Shown: positions 56,739 to 64,000 of the stretch, piece after piece
How positions within the stretch are numbered: position 1 is the first letter of the stretch
Layout of the letters: every line of letters begins with the position of its first letter
NCBI RefSeq assembly: GCF_001636055.1
Contig: NZ_CP011789.1
Location: 2,480,001 to 2,544,000 of the forward strand
Length of the DNA: 64,000 nt
Reading direction: 5' to 3'
Origin: Pseudomonas putida
GTDB taxonomy: Bacteria; Pseudomonadota; Gammaproteobacteria; Pseudomonadales; Pseudomonadaceae
Translations under genes and position numbers: made by a program
The notes under the pieces: generated by a model
Database searches by the model: none
What the model was told of the DNA's origin: nothing
What the model saw: only the letters and a program-made list of their open reading frames with translations

Positions 56739-59327
56739 ATGAACACCGCATACCGCAAGAACCTGCCAGGCACCGCCCTGGACTACTTCGACACCCGCGC
56801 GGCGGTCGAGGCCATCAAGCCCGGCGCCTACGACGGCCTTCCCTATACCTCCCGCGTGCTCGCCGAAAACCTGGTACGCCGCTGCGATCCGGCCACCCTC
56901 GACGCCTCGCTCGGACAATTGATCGAGCGCAAGCGCGACCTCGACTTCCCCTGGTTCCCGGCGCGCGTGGTGTGCCACGACATTCTCGGCCAGACCGCCC
57001 TGGTCGACCTGGCGGGCCTGCGCGATGCCATCGCCGACAAGGGTGGCGATCCAGCGCAGGTCAATCCAGTGGTGCCGGTGCAATTGATCGTCGACCACTC
57101 GCTGGCCGTGGAATGCGGCGGTTTCGATCCGCAAGCATTCGAGAAGAACCGCGCCATCGAAGACCGTCGCAACGAAGACCGTTTCCACTTCATCAACTGG
57201 ACCAAGCAGGCGTTCAAGAACGTCGACGTGATCCAGCCGGGCAACGGCATCATGCACCAGATCAACCTGGAGAAGATGTCGCCAGTGATCCACAGCGATC
57301 GCGGCGTGGCCTACCCGGACACTTGCGTCGGCACCGACAGTCACACGCCGCATGTGGACGCCCTGGGCGTGATCGCCATCGGCGTGGGTGGCCTTGAGGC
57401 CGAGAACGTCATGCTCGGTCGCGCTTCGTGGATGCGCCTGCCGGAAATCGTCGGCGTCGAGCTGACCGGTCGACTGGCGCCGAACATCACCGCTACCGAC
57501 TTGGTACTGGCTCTGACCGAGTTCCTGCGCAAGCAGAAAGTGGTTGGCGCCTACCTCGAATTCCATGGTGAGGGTGCCCGGGCGCTAACCCTGGGCGACC
57601 GTGCCACCATTTCCAACATGGCGCCTGAATACGGCGCCACTGCGGCGATGTTCGCCATCGACCAGCAGACCATCGACTACCTGCGCCTGACCGGTCGTGA
57701 CGACCAGCAGGTGCAACTGGTCGAGACCTACGCCAAGGTCGCCGGCCTTTGGGCCGACAGCCTGGCCAAGGCTGAATACGAGCGCACGCTGACCTTCGAC
57801 CTGTCGAGTGTGGTGCGCAACATGGCCGGCCCGTCCAACCCGCACGCCCGCGTGGCTACCAGCGACCTGGCGGCAAAGGGCATTGCCGGGGCTTGGGAGG
57901 AAGTGCCGGGGCAGATGCCCGATGGTGCGGTGATCATCGCCGCCATCACCAGTTGCACCAACACCAGCAACCCGCGCAATGTCATCGCCGCCGGCCTGCT
58001 GGCGCGCAACGCCAACCGGCTCGGCCTGGTGCGCAAACCCTGGGTCAAGTCCTCGCTGGCGCCGGGCTCCAAGGCGGTACAGCTGTATCTGAAAGAGGCC
58101 GGCCTGGAACAGGAGCTCGAGCAGTTGGGCTTCGGTATCGTCGCCTTCGCCTGCACCACCTGCAACGGCATGTCCGGCGCACTGGACCCGGTGATCCAGC
58201 AGGAGATCATTGACCGTGATCTCTATGCCACGGCAGTGCTCTCGGGCAACCGCAACTTCGACGGGCGTATCCATCCCTACGCCAAGCAGGCATTCCTGGC
58301 GTCGCCGCCGCTGGTGGTGGCCTATGCCATCGCCGGCACCATCCGCTTCGATATCGAGAAGGATGTGCTGGGCGTGGTCGATGGCAAGGAAATCCGCCTG
58401 AAGGATATCTGGCCGAGCGACGAAGAGATCGATGCCGTTGTGCGTGCTTCGGTCAAGCCCGAGCAGTTCCGCCAGGTGTATATCCCGATGTTCACCATCG
58501 AGGAAGACAAGGGGCCGAAGGTTGCGCCGTTGTACGAATGGCGCCCGATGAGCACCTATATTCGTCGTCCCCCTTACTGGGAAGGCGCCCTGGCCGGTGA
58601 GCGCACCCTGCGCGGCATGCGTCCGCTGGCGGTGCTGCCGGACAACATCACCACCGACCACCTGTCGCCGTCGAACGCCATCATGCTCGACAGCGCGGCG
58701 GGCGAGTACCTGGCGAAGATGGGCCTGCCGGAAGAGGACTTCAACTCCTACGCCACCCACCGCGGCGACCACCTCACCGCGCAGCGCGCGACCTTCGCCA
58801 ACCCCAAGCTGTTCAACGAGATGGTGCGCAAGGAAGACGGCAGCGTGAAGCAGGGCTCGCTGGCGCGTATCGAGCCGGAGGGCAAGGTGACGCGCATGTG
58901 GGAGGCGATCGAGACCTACATGGCGCGCAAGCAGCCGCTGATCATTGTCGCCGGCGCTGACTACGGCCAGGGCTCGTCGCGGGACTGGGCGGCCAAGGGC
59001 GTGCGTCTGGCGGGCGTCGAGGCGATTGTCGCCGAAGGCTTCGAGCGCATCCATCGCACCAACCTGATCGGCATGGGTGTGTTGCCGCTGGAGTTCCAGC
59101 CGGGCACAACGCGCGTGACCCTGGGCCTGGACGGCAGCGAGACCTACGATGTGGTCGGTGCGCGCACGCCGCGCGCAACCCTGACGCTGGTGGTGACCCG
59201 CCGCGATGGCGAGCGTGTCGAAGTGCCGGTGACCTGCCGTCTGGACACCGCTGAAGAAGTGTCGATCTACGAGGCGGGCGGGGTGCTGCAGCGCTTTGCC
59301 CAGGACTTCCTCGAAGCGACGGCCTAA
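56739..59327 (+). CDS. acnD: Fe/S-dependent 2-methylcitrate dehydratase
   Basis: An aconitase-type enzyme that dehydrates 2-methylcitrate to 2-methyl-trans-aconitate, which PrpF then isomerises. 862 residues from ATG 56739 (GTG 56718 would add seven). Cluster cysteines are in ITSCTNTSNPRN and FACTTCNGMSG; CVGTDSHTPHVDALGV and GADYGQGSSRDWA are aconitase signatures. Placement between prpC and prpF and the short N-terminus identify AcnD rather than housekeeping AcnA. It replaces PrpD, which this cluster lacks. Confidence 0.95.
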   Translation: MNTAYRKNLPGTALDYFDTRAAVEAIKPGAYDGLPYTSRVLAENLVRRCDPATLDASLGQLIERKRDLDFPWFPARVVCHDILGQTALVDLAGLRDAIADKGGDPAQVNPVVPVQLIVDHSLAVECGGFDPQAFEKNRAIEDRRNEDRFHFINWTKQAFKNVDVIQPGNGIMHQINLEKMSPVIHSDRGVAYPDTCVGTDSHTPHVDALGVIAIGVGGLEAENVMLGRASWMRLPEIVGVELTGRLAPNITATDLVLALTEFLRKQKVVGAYLEFHGEGARALTLGDRATISNMAPEYGATAAMFAIDQQTIDYLRLTGRDDQQVQLVETYAKVAGLWADSLAKAEYERTLTFDLSSVVRNMAGPSNPHARVATSDLAAKGIAGAWEEVPGQMPDGAVIIAAITSCTNTSNPRNVIAAGLLARNANRLGLVRKPWVKSSLAPGSKAVQLYLKEAGLEQELEQLGFGIVAFACTTCNGMSGALDPVIQQEIIDRDLYATAVLSGNRNFDGRIHPYAKQAFLASPPLVVAYAIAGTIRFDIEKDVLGVVDGKEIRLKDIWPSDEEIDAVVRASVKPEQFRQVYIPMFTIEEDKGPKVAPLYEWRPMSTYIRRPPYWEGALAGERTLRGMRPLAVLPDNITTDHLSPSNAIMLDSAAGEYLAKMGLPEEDFNSYATHRGDHLTAQRATFANPKLFNEMVRKEDGSVKQGSLARIEPEGKVTRMWEAIETYMARKQPLIIVAGADYGQGSSRDWAAKGVRLAGVEAIVAEGFERIHRTNLIGMGVLPLEFQPGTTRVTLGLDGSETYDVVGARTPRATLTLVVTRRDGERVEVPVTCRLDTAEEVSIYEAGGVLQRFAQDFLEATA

Positions 59328-59350
59328 TGACCTGAACCCTGCCTTTACTC

Positions 59351-59440
59351 TGTAGGAGCGGGCTAGTCCCGCGATTGCGTCAGCAGGAGCAATATCGCTG
59401 TCTGTTCTGACGCCATCGCGGGGCAAGCCCGCTCCCACAG
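59351..59440. repeat. REP pair between acnD and prpF
   Basis: TGTAGGAGCGGGCTAGTCCC-GCGATTGCGTCAG (59351-59383) faces CTGACGCCATCGCGGGGCAA-GCCCGCTCCCACAG (59407-59440). Same family and geometry as the two upstream pairs. Confidence 0.87.
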
Positions 59441-59472
59441 GGGGGGTGTGGGGCCTTGAAGGATGAGTGCTC

Positions 59473-60666
59473 ATGGCATCTGTAGCGCAAGTGAAAATCC
59501 CCGCCACCTACATCCGTGGTGGCACCAGCAAGGGCGTGTTCTTCCGCCTGCAAGACCTTCCCGAGCGCGCCCAGGTGCCAGGCCCTGCGCGCGATGCCTT
59601 GCTGTTGCGAGTGATCGGCAGTCCCGACCCCTACGCCAAGCAGATCGACGGCATGGGCGGTGCGACCTCCAGCACCAGCAAGACCGTGATTCTTTCGCCA
59701 AGCAGCAAGGCCGATCACGATGTCGACTACCTGTTCGGCCAGGTCGCCATCGACAAGGCGTTCGTCGACTGGAGTGGCAACTGCGGCAACCTCTCGGCGG
59801 CCGTAGGTTCGTTCGCCATCGCCAGTGGCCTGGTGGACCCGGCACGCATCCCGCGCAACGGCATGGCGACCGTGCGCATCTGGCAGGCCAATATCGGCAA
59901 GACCATCATTGCTCATGTACCGATCACCGAGGGTGAGGTGCAGGAAACCGGCGACTTCGAGCTCGATGGCGTGACCTTCCCGGCGGCCGAAGTGCAACTG
60001 GAGTTCCTCGACCCTGCAGCCGATGAAGACGGCGAGGGCGGCGGGGCGATGTTCCCTACCGGCAACCTGGTTGACGACCTCGAGGTGCCAGGTGTCGGCA
60101 CGTTCAAGGCGACCCTGATCAATGCGGGTATCCCGACCATCTTCGTCAATGCCGCCGACATCGGTTACACCGGAACCGAGCTTCAGGATGCGATCAATGG
60201 CGATGCCGCCGCGCTGGCGCGTTTCGAGACCATCCGCGCCCATGGCGCTGTGCGTATGGGCCTGATCGAACACATCGACCAGGCCGCCGGCCGCCAGCAC
60301 ACGCCGAAGGTCGCTTTCGTCGCGCCTGCTACGTCGTATACCGCTTCCAGCGGCAAGGCTGTGGCGGCGAGCGATATCGATCTGGTGGTGCGGGCGCTAT
60401 CCATGGGCAAGTTGCATCACGCGATGATGGGGACGGCGGCGGTGGCCATTGGCACGGCGGCGGCGATTCCCGGCACTCTGGTGAACCTGGCGGCCGGTGG
60501 AGGAGAGCGTAGCGCGGTGCGTTTCGGTCACCCGTCCGGGACGTTGCGGGTGGGCGCCGAGGCGCGGAAGGCGGAGGGTGAGTGGACGGTGACCAGGGCC
60601 ATCATGAGCCGCAGTGCGCGGGTCTTGATGGAAGGGTGGGTGAGGGTGCCTGGCGACGCCTTCTGA
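59473..60666 (+). CDS. prpF: 2-methylaconitate cis-trans isomerase
   Basis: Isomerises the AcnD product to 2-methyl-cis-aconitate so the cycle can proceed without PrpD. 397 residues, two diaminopimelate-epimerase-like lobes: ATYIRGGTSKGVFFRL at the N-terminus, WSGNCGNLSAAVGSFAI in the first lobe, and GGGERSAVRFGHPSGTLRVG near the end. Start at ATG 59473 with GAAGGAT upstream. Last gene of the operon; a terminator follows. Confidence 0.95.
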   Translation: MASVAQVKIPATYIRGGTSKGVFFRLQDLPERAQVPGPARDALLLRVIGSPDPYAKQIDGMGGATSSTSKTVILSPSSKADHDVDYLFGQVAIDKAFVDWSGNCGNLSAAVGSFAIASGLVDPARIPRNGMATVRIWQANIGKTIIAHVPITEGEVQETGDFELDGVTFPAAEVQLEFLDPAADEDGEGGGAMFPTGNLVDDLEVPGVGTFKATLINAGIPTIFVNAADIGYTGTELQDAINGDAAALARFETIRAHGAVRMGLIEHIDQAAGRQHTPKVAFVAPATSYTASSGKAVAASDIDLVVRALSMGKLHHAMMGTAAVAIGTAAAIPGTLVNLAAGGGERSAVRFGHPSGTLRVGAEARKAEGEWTVTRAIMSRSARVLMEGWVRVPGDAF

Positions 60667-60718
60667 CCCTGGGTTCAGCGGTAGGGCTTCAATTCACTCC
60701 ACAATCGCCCGAGCCACG

Positions 60719-60749
60719 AAAAAGCCCCGGTATTTCTACCGGGGCTTTT
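60719..60749. terminator. Bidirectional terminator between prpF and acnB
   Basis: AAAAGCCCCGGTA-TTTC-TACCGGGGCTTTT. It serves both prpF (+) and acnB (-), and the whole 105-base spacer contains no trace of prpD. Confidence 0.92.
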
Positions 60750-60771
60750 CATTTACAACCGACTGCTCAGC

Positions 60772-63381
60772 TTACGCCTGAACCACCGGGATCTTGGCGT
60801 TGGCCGCCGCTTCACGGAACTCGGCGATCTGATCGAAGCTCAGGTAGCGGTAGACGTCGGCAGCCATGCTGTCGATATCCTTGGCGTACTGCAGGTACTC
60901 TTCGACGGTCGGCAGCTTGCCGAGGATCGACGCGACTGCAGCCAGCTCCGCCGACGCCAGGTAGACGTTGGTGGCATCGCCCAGACGGTTCGGGAAGTTA
61001 CGGGTCGAGGTGGAGACCACGGTCGAACCGGTCTGCACACGTGCCTGGTTACCCATGCACAGCGAGCAGCCTGGCATTTCCATGCGCGCGCCAGCCTTGC
61101 CGTAGATGCCGTAGTAGCCTTCCTCGGTCAGCTGGTGGGCGTCCATCTTGGTGGGCGGCGCCAGCCACAGACGGGTCGGGATACCGCCCTTGACCTTGTC
61201 CAGCAGCTTGCCGGCAGCGCGGAAGTGGCCGATGTTGGTCATGCACGAACCGATGAACACTTCGTCGATCTTCTCGCCTTGTACCTGCGACAGCAGGCGG
61301 GCGTCGTCCGGGTCGTTCGGCGCACAGAGCACAGGCTCCTTGACGTCGGCCAGGTCGATTTCGATGATCTCGGCGTATTCGGCATCGGCGTCGGCCGACA
61401 GCAGCTCAGGGTTGGCCAGCCAGGCTTCCATCGCCTGTGCACGGCGCTCCATGGTGCGAGCGTCGCCGTAGCCTTCGCTGATCATCCAGCGCAGCAGGGT
61501 GATGTTCGACTGCAGGTACTCGGCGATGGCCTTTTCCGGCAGCTTGATGGTGCAACCGGCAGCCGAGCGCTCGGCGGAGGCGTCGGACAGCTCGAACGCC
61601 TGCTCGACGGTCAGCTCGTCCAGGCCTTCGATTTCCAGGATGCGGCCGGAGAAGGCGTTCTTCTTGCCTTTCTTCTCGACGGTCAGCAGGCCCTTCTGGA
61701 TGGCGTAGTAAGGGATGGCGTGGACCAGGTCACGCAGGGTGATGCCCGGTTGCAGCTTGCCCTTGAAGCGCACCAGCACCGACTCCGGCATGTCCAGCGG
61801 CATGACGCCGGTGGCAGCGGCGAAGGCGACCAGGCCGGAACCGGCCGGGAACGAGATGCCGATCGGGAAGCGGGTGTGCGAGTCGCCACCGGTGCCGACG
61901 GTGTCAGGCAGCAGCATGCGGTTCAGCCAGCTGTGGATGATGCCGTCGCCTGGACGCAGGGACACGCCGCCACGGGTGCGGATGAAATCCGGCAGGGTGT
62001 GGTGGGTGTTGACGTCGATCGGTTTCGGGTAGGCGGCGGTGTGGCAGAACGACTGCATGACCAGGTCGGCGGAGAAGCCCAGGCATGCCAGGTCCTTCAG
62101 CTCGTCACGGGTCATCGGGCCGGTGGTGTCCTGGGAACCGACGGTGGTCATCTTCGGTTCGCAGTAGGCACCCGGGCGTACGCCTTGGCCTTCCGGCAGG
62201 CCGCAGGCGCGACCGACCATCTTCTGCGCCAGGGTGAAGCCCTTGCCGGTGTCGGCAGGCTGTTCTGGCTTCTTGAACAGGTCCGAAGCCCCCAGGCCCA
62301 GTTCGGCACGGGCTTTTTCGGTCAGGCCACGGCCGACGATCAATGGAATACGGCCGCCAGCGCGGACTTCGTCCAGCAGCACTTCGGTTTTCAGTTCGAA
62401 GGTGGTGACCAGCTCGCCGCTGTCGTGACGCTTGACTTCACCTTTGAACGGGTAGACGTCGATGACATCGCCCATGGCCAGGTTGGTGCAGTCGAATTCG
62501 ATTGGCAGGGCGCCGGCGTCTTCCATGGTGTTGTAGAAGATCGGAGCGATCTTGGTGCCGAAGCAGAAACCACCGGCGCGCTTGTTCGGCACGTACGGGA
62601 TGTCGTCGCCGAAGAACCACAGCACCGAGTTGGTGGCCGATTTACGCGAGGAGCCGGTACCGACCACGTCGCCGACGTAGGCAACCGGGAAGCCCTTGGC
62701 CTTGACTGCTTCGATCTGGGCCAGTGGGCCGACCGAACCTGGTTGCGAAGGCTCGATGCCGTCGCGGGCCATCTTCAGCATGGCCAGGGCGTGCAGTGGG
62801 ATGTCAGGGCGCGACCAGGCGTCCGGGGCAGGGGACAGGTCATCGGTGTTGGTTTCGCCTGGCACCTTGAATACGGTCAGGGTGTACTTGTCGGCGATGG
62901 CTGGGCGCGAGGTGAACCACTCGCCGGCAGCCCAGGACTCCAGGACGGCCTTGGCGTGCACGTTGCCGGCCTTGGCTTTTTCGGCCACGTCGTGGAAGGC
63001 GTCGAACATCAGCAGGGTGTGCTTGAGCTGTTCGCCCGCGACGGCGCCCAGTTCGGCGTCGTCCAGCAGCGCGACCAGCGTCTCGATGTTGTAGCCACCC
63101 TGCATGGTGCCCAGCAGCTCGGTGGCGTGCTTGCGGTCGATCAGTGGCGACTTGGCTTCGCCCTTGGCGACAGCGGAGAGGAACGCGGCCTTGACGTAGG
63201 CAGCTTCGTCGACTCCTGGCGGAACGCGATTGGTGATCAGGTCTACGAGGAAGGCTTCTTCGCCGGCCGGCGGGTTTTTCAGCAGCTCGACCAGGCCTGC
63301 AGTTTGTTCGGCGTTCAGCGGCTGGGGCACGATACCCAGGGCGGCACGCTCTTCGATGTGTTTGCGGTAGGCTTCAAGCAC
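60772..63381 (-). CDS. acnB: Aconitate hydratase B
   Basis: Main TCA-cycle aconitase, interconverting citrate and isocitrate; it can also hydrate 2-methyl-cis-aconitate. The product has 869 residues from GTG 63381 ([17 protein letters not shown]), with GAGG placed nine bases before. An ATG 15 bases upstream (63396), with its own AGGGA, would add five residues. The AcnB layout is clear: N-terminal HEAT-like domain, early swivel domain with [37 protein letters not shown], and cluster cysteines around [11 protein letters not shown] and CSLCMGNQA. Confidence 0.96.
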   Translation of the reverse strand: MLEAYRKHIEERAALGIVPQPLNAEQTAGLVELLKNPPAGEEAFLVDLITNRVPPGVDEAAYVKAAFLSAVAKGEAKSPLIDRKHATELLGTMQGGYNIETLVALLDDAELGAVAGEQLKHTLLMFDAFHDVAEKAKAGNVHAKAVLESWAAGEWFTSRPAIADKYTLTVFKVPGETNTDDLSPAPDAWSRPDIPLHALAMLKMARDGIEPSQPGSVGPLAQIEAVKAKGFPVAYVGDVVGTGSSRKSATNSVLWFFGDDIPYVPNKRAGGFCFGTKIAPIFYNTMEDAGALPIEFDCTNLAMGDVIDVYPFKGEVKRHDSGELVTTFELKTEVLLDEVRAGGRIPLIVGRGLTEKARAELGLGASDLFKKPEQPADTGKGFTLAQKMVGRACGLPEGQGVRPGAYCEPKMTTVGSQDTTGPMTRDELKDLACLGFSADLVMQSFCHTAAYPKPIDVNTHHTLPDFIRTRGGVSLRPGDGIIHSWLNRMLLPDTVGTGGDSHTRFPIGISFPAGSGLVAFAAATGVMPLDMPESVLVRFKGKLQPGITLRDLVHAIPYYAIQKGLLTVEKKGKKNAFSGRILEIEGLDELTVEQAFELSDASAERSAAGCTIKLPEKAIAEYLQSNITLLRWMISEGYGDARTMERRAQAMEAWLANPELLSADADAEYAEIIEIDLADVKEPVLCAPNDPDDARLLSQVQGEKIDEVFIGSCMTNIGHFRAAGKLLDKVKGGIPTRLWLAPPTKMDAHQLTEEGYYGIYGKAGARMEMPGCSLCMGNQARVQTGSTVVSTSTRNFPNRLGDATNVYLASAELAAVASILGKLPTVEEYLQYAKDIDSMAADVYRYLSFDQIAEFREAAANAKIPVVQA

Positions 63382-63788
63382 AGTTATTACCCTCATCAGT
63401 GGTCCCTAAAGGGAGTCCGGGACGCTCATCCAGCATTCCCTGCACCCATGCGCGGATCACGGCTTTTTGAGCCGTCCAGCCAGGGTCGCAGTGAATCCTT
63501 ACAGAAGCTGCTTTCAAAGTTTTACGCCTGTAGAACGGAGCGTTGATGAGGGGTTGGCGCGGGCCATGCGGGGAGCATGGCCTGGGCCAACACCGTTCTA
63601 CCGGATGAACTGTGCTCGTGACGCTTTGAAAACAGCTTCCAACGGACATTGTTGCCTTGAAAAGGCGGGATGATTCTACGGCAAAAAAACACGGAAGGTA
63701 AGTTGCCGACGATGACTTTAACGAGTGACCCCGGTTAGACAAAGGGCTAACATGACGCCGTGTTCCACCGCCAAGCCGTTGTTTTTCC
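63382..63788. other. acnB upstream region with a 136-nt nested inverted repeat
   Basis: No gene in these 400 bases. Paired arms nest around a five-base loop (63570-63574): GGCCATGC/GCATGGCC, GTTGG/CCAAC, GTAGAACGG/CCGTTCTAC, and the outer 16-bp arms 63504-63519 and 63624-63639 with one mismatch. It could be the folded acnB 5' leader, a terminator-like barrier or a miniature transposon remnant. Promoters are not assigned. Confidence 0.55.
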
Positions 63789-64000
63789 ATGTCCAACCAG
63801 TCCATCAAGACCCCTTGCGTCGGCCTTTGCTCAACTGTCTACGGAGACACCGTCTGCCGTGGCTGCAAGCGCTTTCACCATGAAGTGATCAATTGGAACG
63901 GTTATGACGAGGAGCAGAAGCGTGCCGTCTGGCTGCGCCTGGAGCAGTTGCTGGTGCAGGTGATGATGGCCAAGCTTGAAGTGTTCGACAAAGACCGTTT
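63789..64000 (+). CDS. DUF1289 family protein (5' part, runs off the window)
   Basis: From ATG 63789 the frame is open to the window edge and gives at least 70 residues. TPCVGLCSTVYGDTVCRGCK has the four-cysteine pattern of DUF1289, followed by RFHHEVINWNGYDEEQKRAV, typical of the family. Possibly metal-binding; role unknown. The 3' end is beyond the window. Confidence 0.82.
   Translation, partial: MSNQSIKTPCVGLCSTVYGDTVCRGCKRFHHEVINWNGYDEEQKRAVWLRLEQLLVQVMMAKLEVFDKDR

Noticed and set aside
55311..59440. CRISPR-like spaced repeats
   Set aside because: The repeats are inverted REP pairs lying in intergenic gaps kilobases apart, with no regular repeat-spacer array and no cas genes.
61135..63546. 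An 803-codon open frame antisense to acnB, and similar long frames opposite acnD, lon, tig and ppiD
   Set aside because: In high-GC Pseudomonas DNA, biased third-codon positions leave long open frames on the opposite strand. The sense strand encodes complete, motif-bearing enzymes, while the antisense products have no recognisable domain.

Overview
The window reads as a chromosomal segment of a Pseudomonas, most likely the P. putida group. Coding DNA is GC-rich apart from one foreign island. As I recall it, the gene order matches that group: a glycerol-type ABC transporter and folD beside a tRNA Arg-His-Leu cluster, then tig-clpP-clpX-lon-hupB-ppiD, then tesA, oprI, cysB and cysH, and finally GntR-prpB-prpC-acnD-prpF next to acnB. 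No database search was possible, so family calls come from visible motifs and remembered families.

Region 1 (1-9000): a sigma-54 activator is divergent from a six-gene polyol (glycerol-type) ABC importer with two non-identical ATPases. A -24/-12 promoter and duplicated upstream sites lie between them. folD follows, convergent, behind a shared terminator.

Region 2 (9100-14200): three tRNA genes (Arg-TCT, His-GTG, Leu-TAG). The 3' end of tRNA-Leu is repeated exactly (55 bp) at 13874-13928 and bounds a 4.3 kb decayed prophage island. The island holds a truncated chimeric integrase, frameshifted phage genes, a ruined tailspike gene and one apparently intact AT-rich O-acyltransferase gene.

Region 3 (14195-25000): a methyltransferase and a lipoprotein hydrolase, a small helical protein, then protein quality control: trigger factor, ClpP, ClpX, Lon (with a heat-shock promoter candidate), HU-beta and PpiD.

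Region 4 (25000-45200): mostly conserved housekeeping genes. They include a patatin-like phospholipase, CHAD protein, thioesterase, Mpo1-like protein, chemoreceptor, TatD, MltF-like transglycosylase, DoxX, GreB, MocR/MFS pair, YbbAP-type exporter divergent from tesA, L,D-transpeptidase, OprI, GNAT, DAHP synthase and PilZ protein.

Region 5 (45300-53415): ketopantoate reductase-like protein, universal stress protein, CysB, APS reductase CysH and PabB. They are followed by a three-gene operon for a RimK-like ATP-grasp ligase, an inactive-transglutaminase/multi-TM protein and a retropepsin-like protease, a conserved but poorly understood set.

Region 6 (53416-64000): the 2-methylcitrate (propionate) operon with its GntR regulator and visible operators. 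Paired REP elements sit in every spacer downstream of prpB, and prpD is absent between prpF and acnB. aconitase B is preceded by a large nested inverted repeat, and a DUF1289 gene runs off the right edge.
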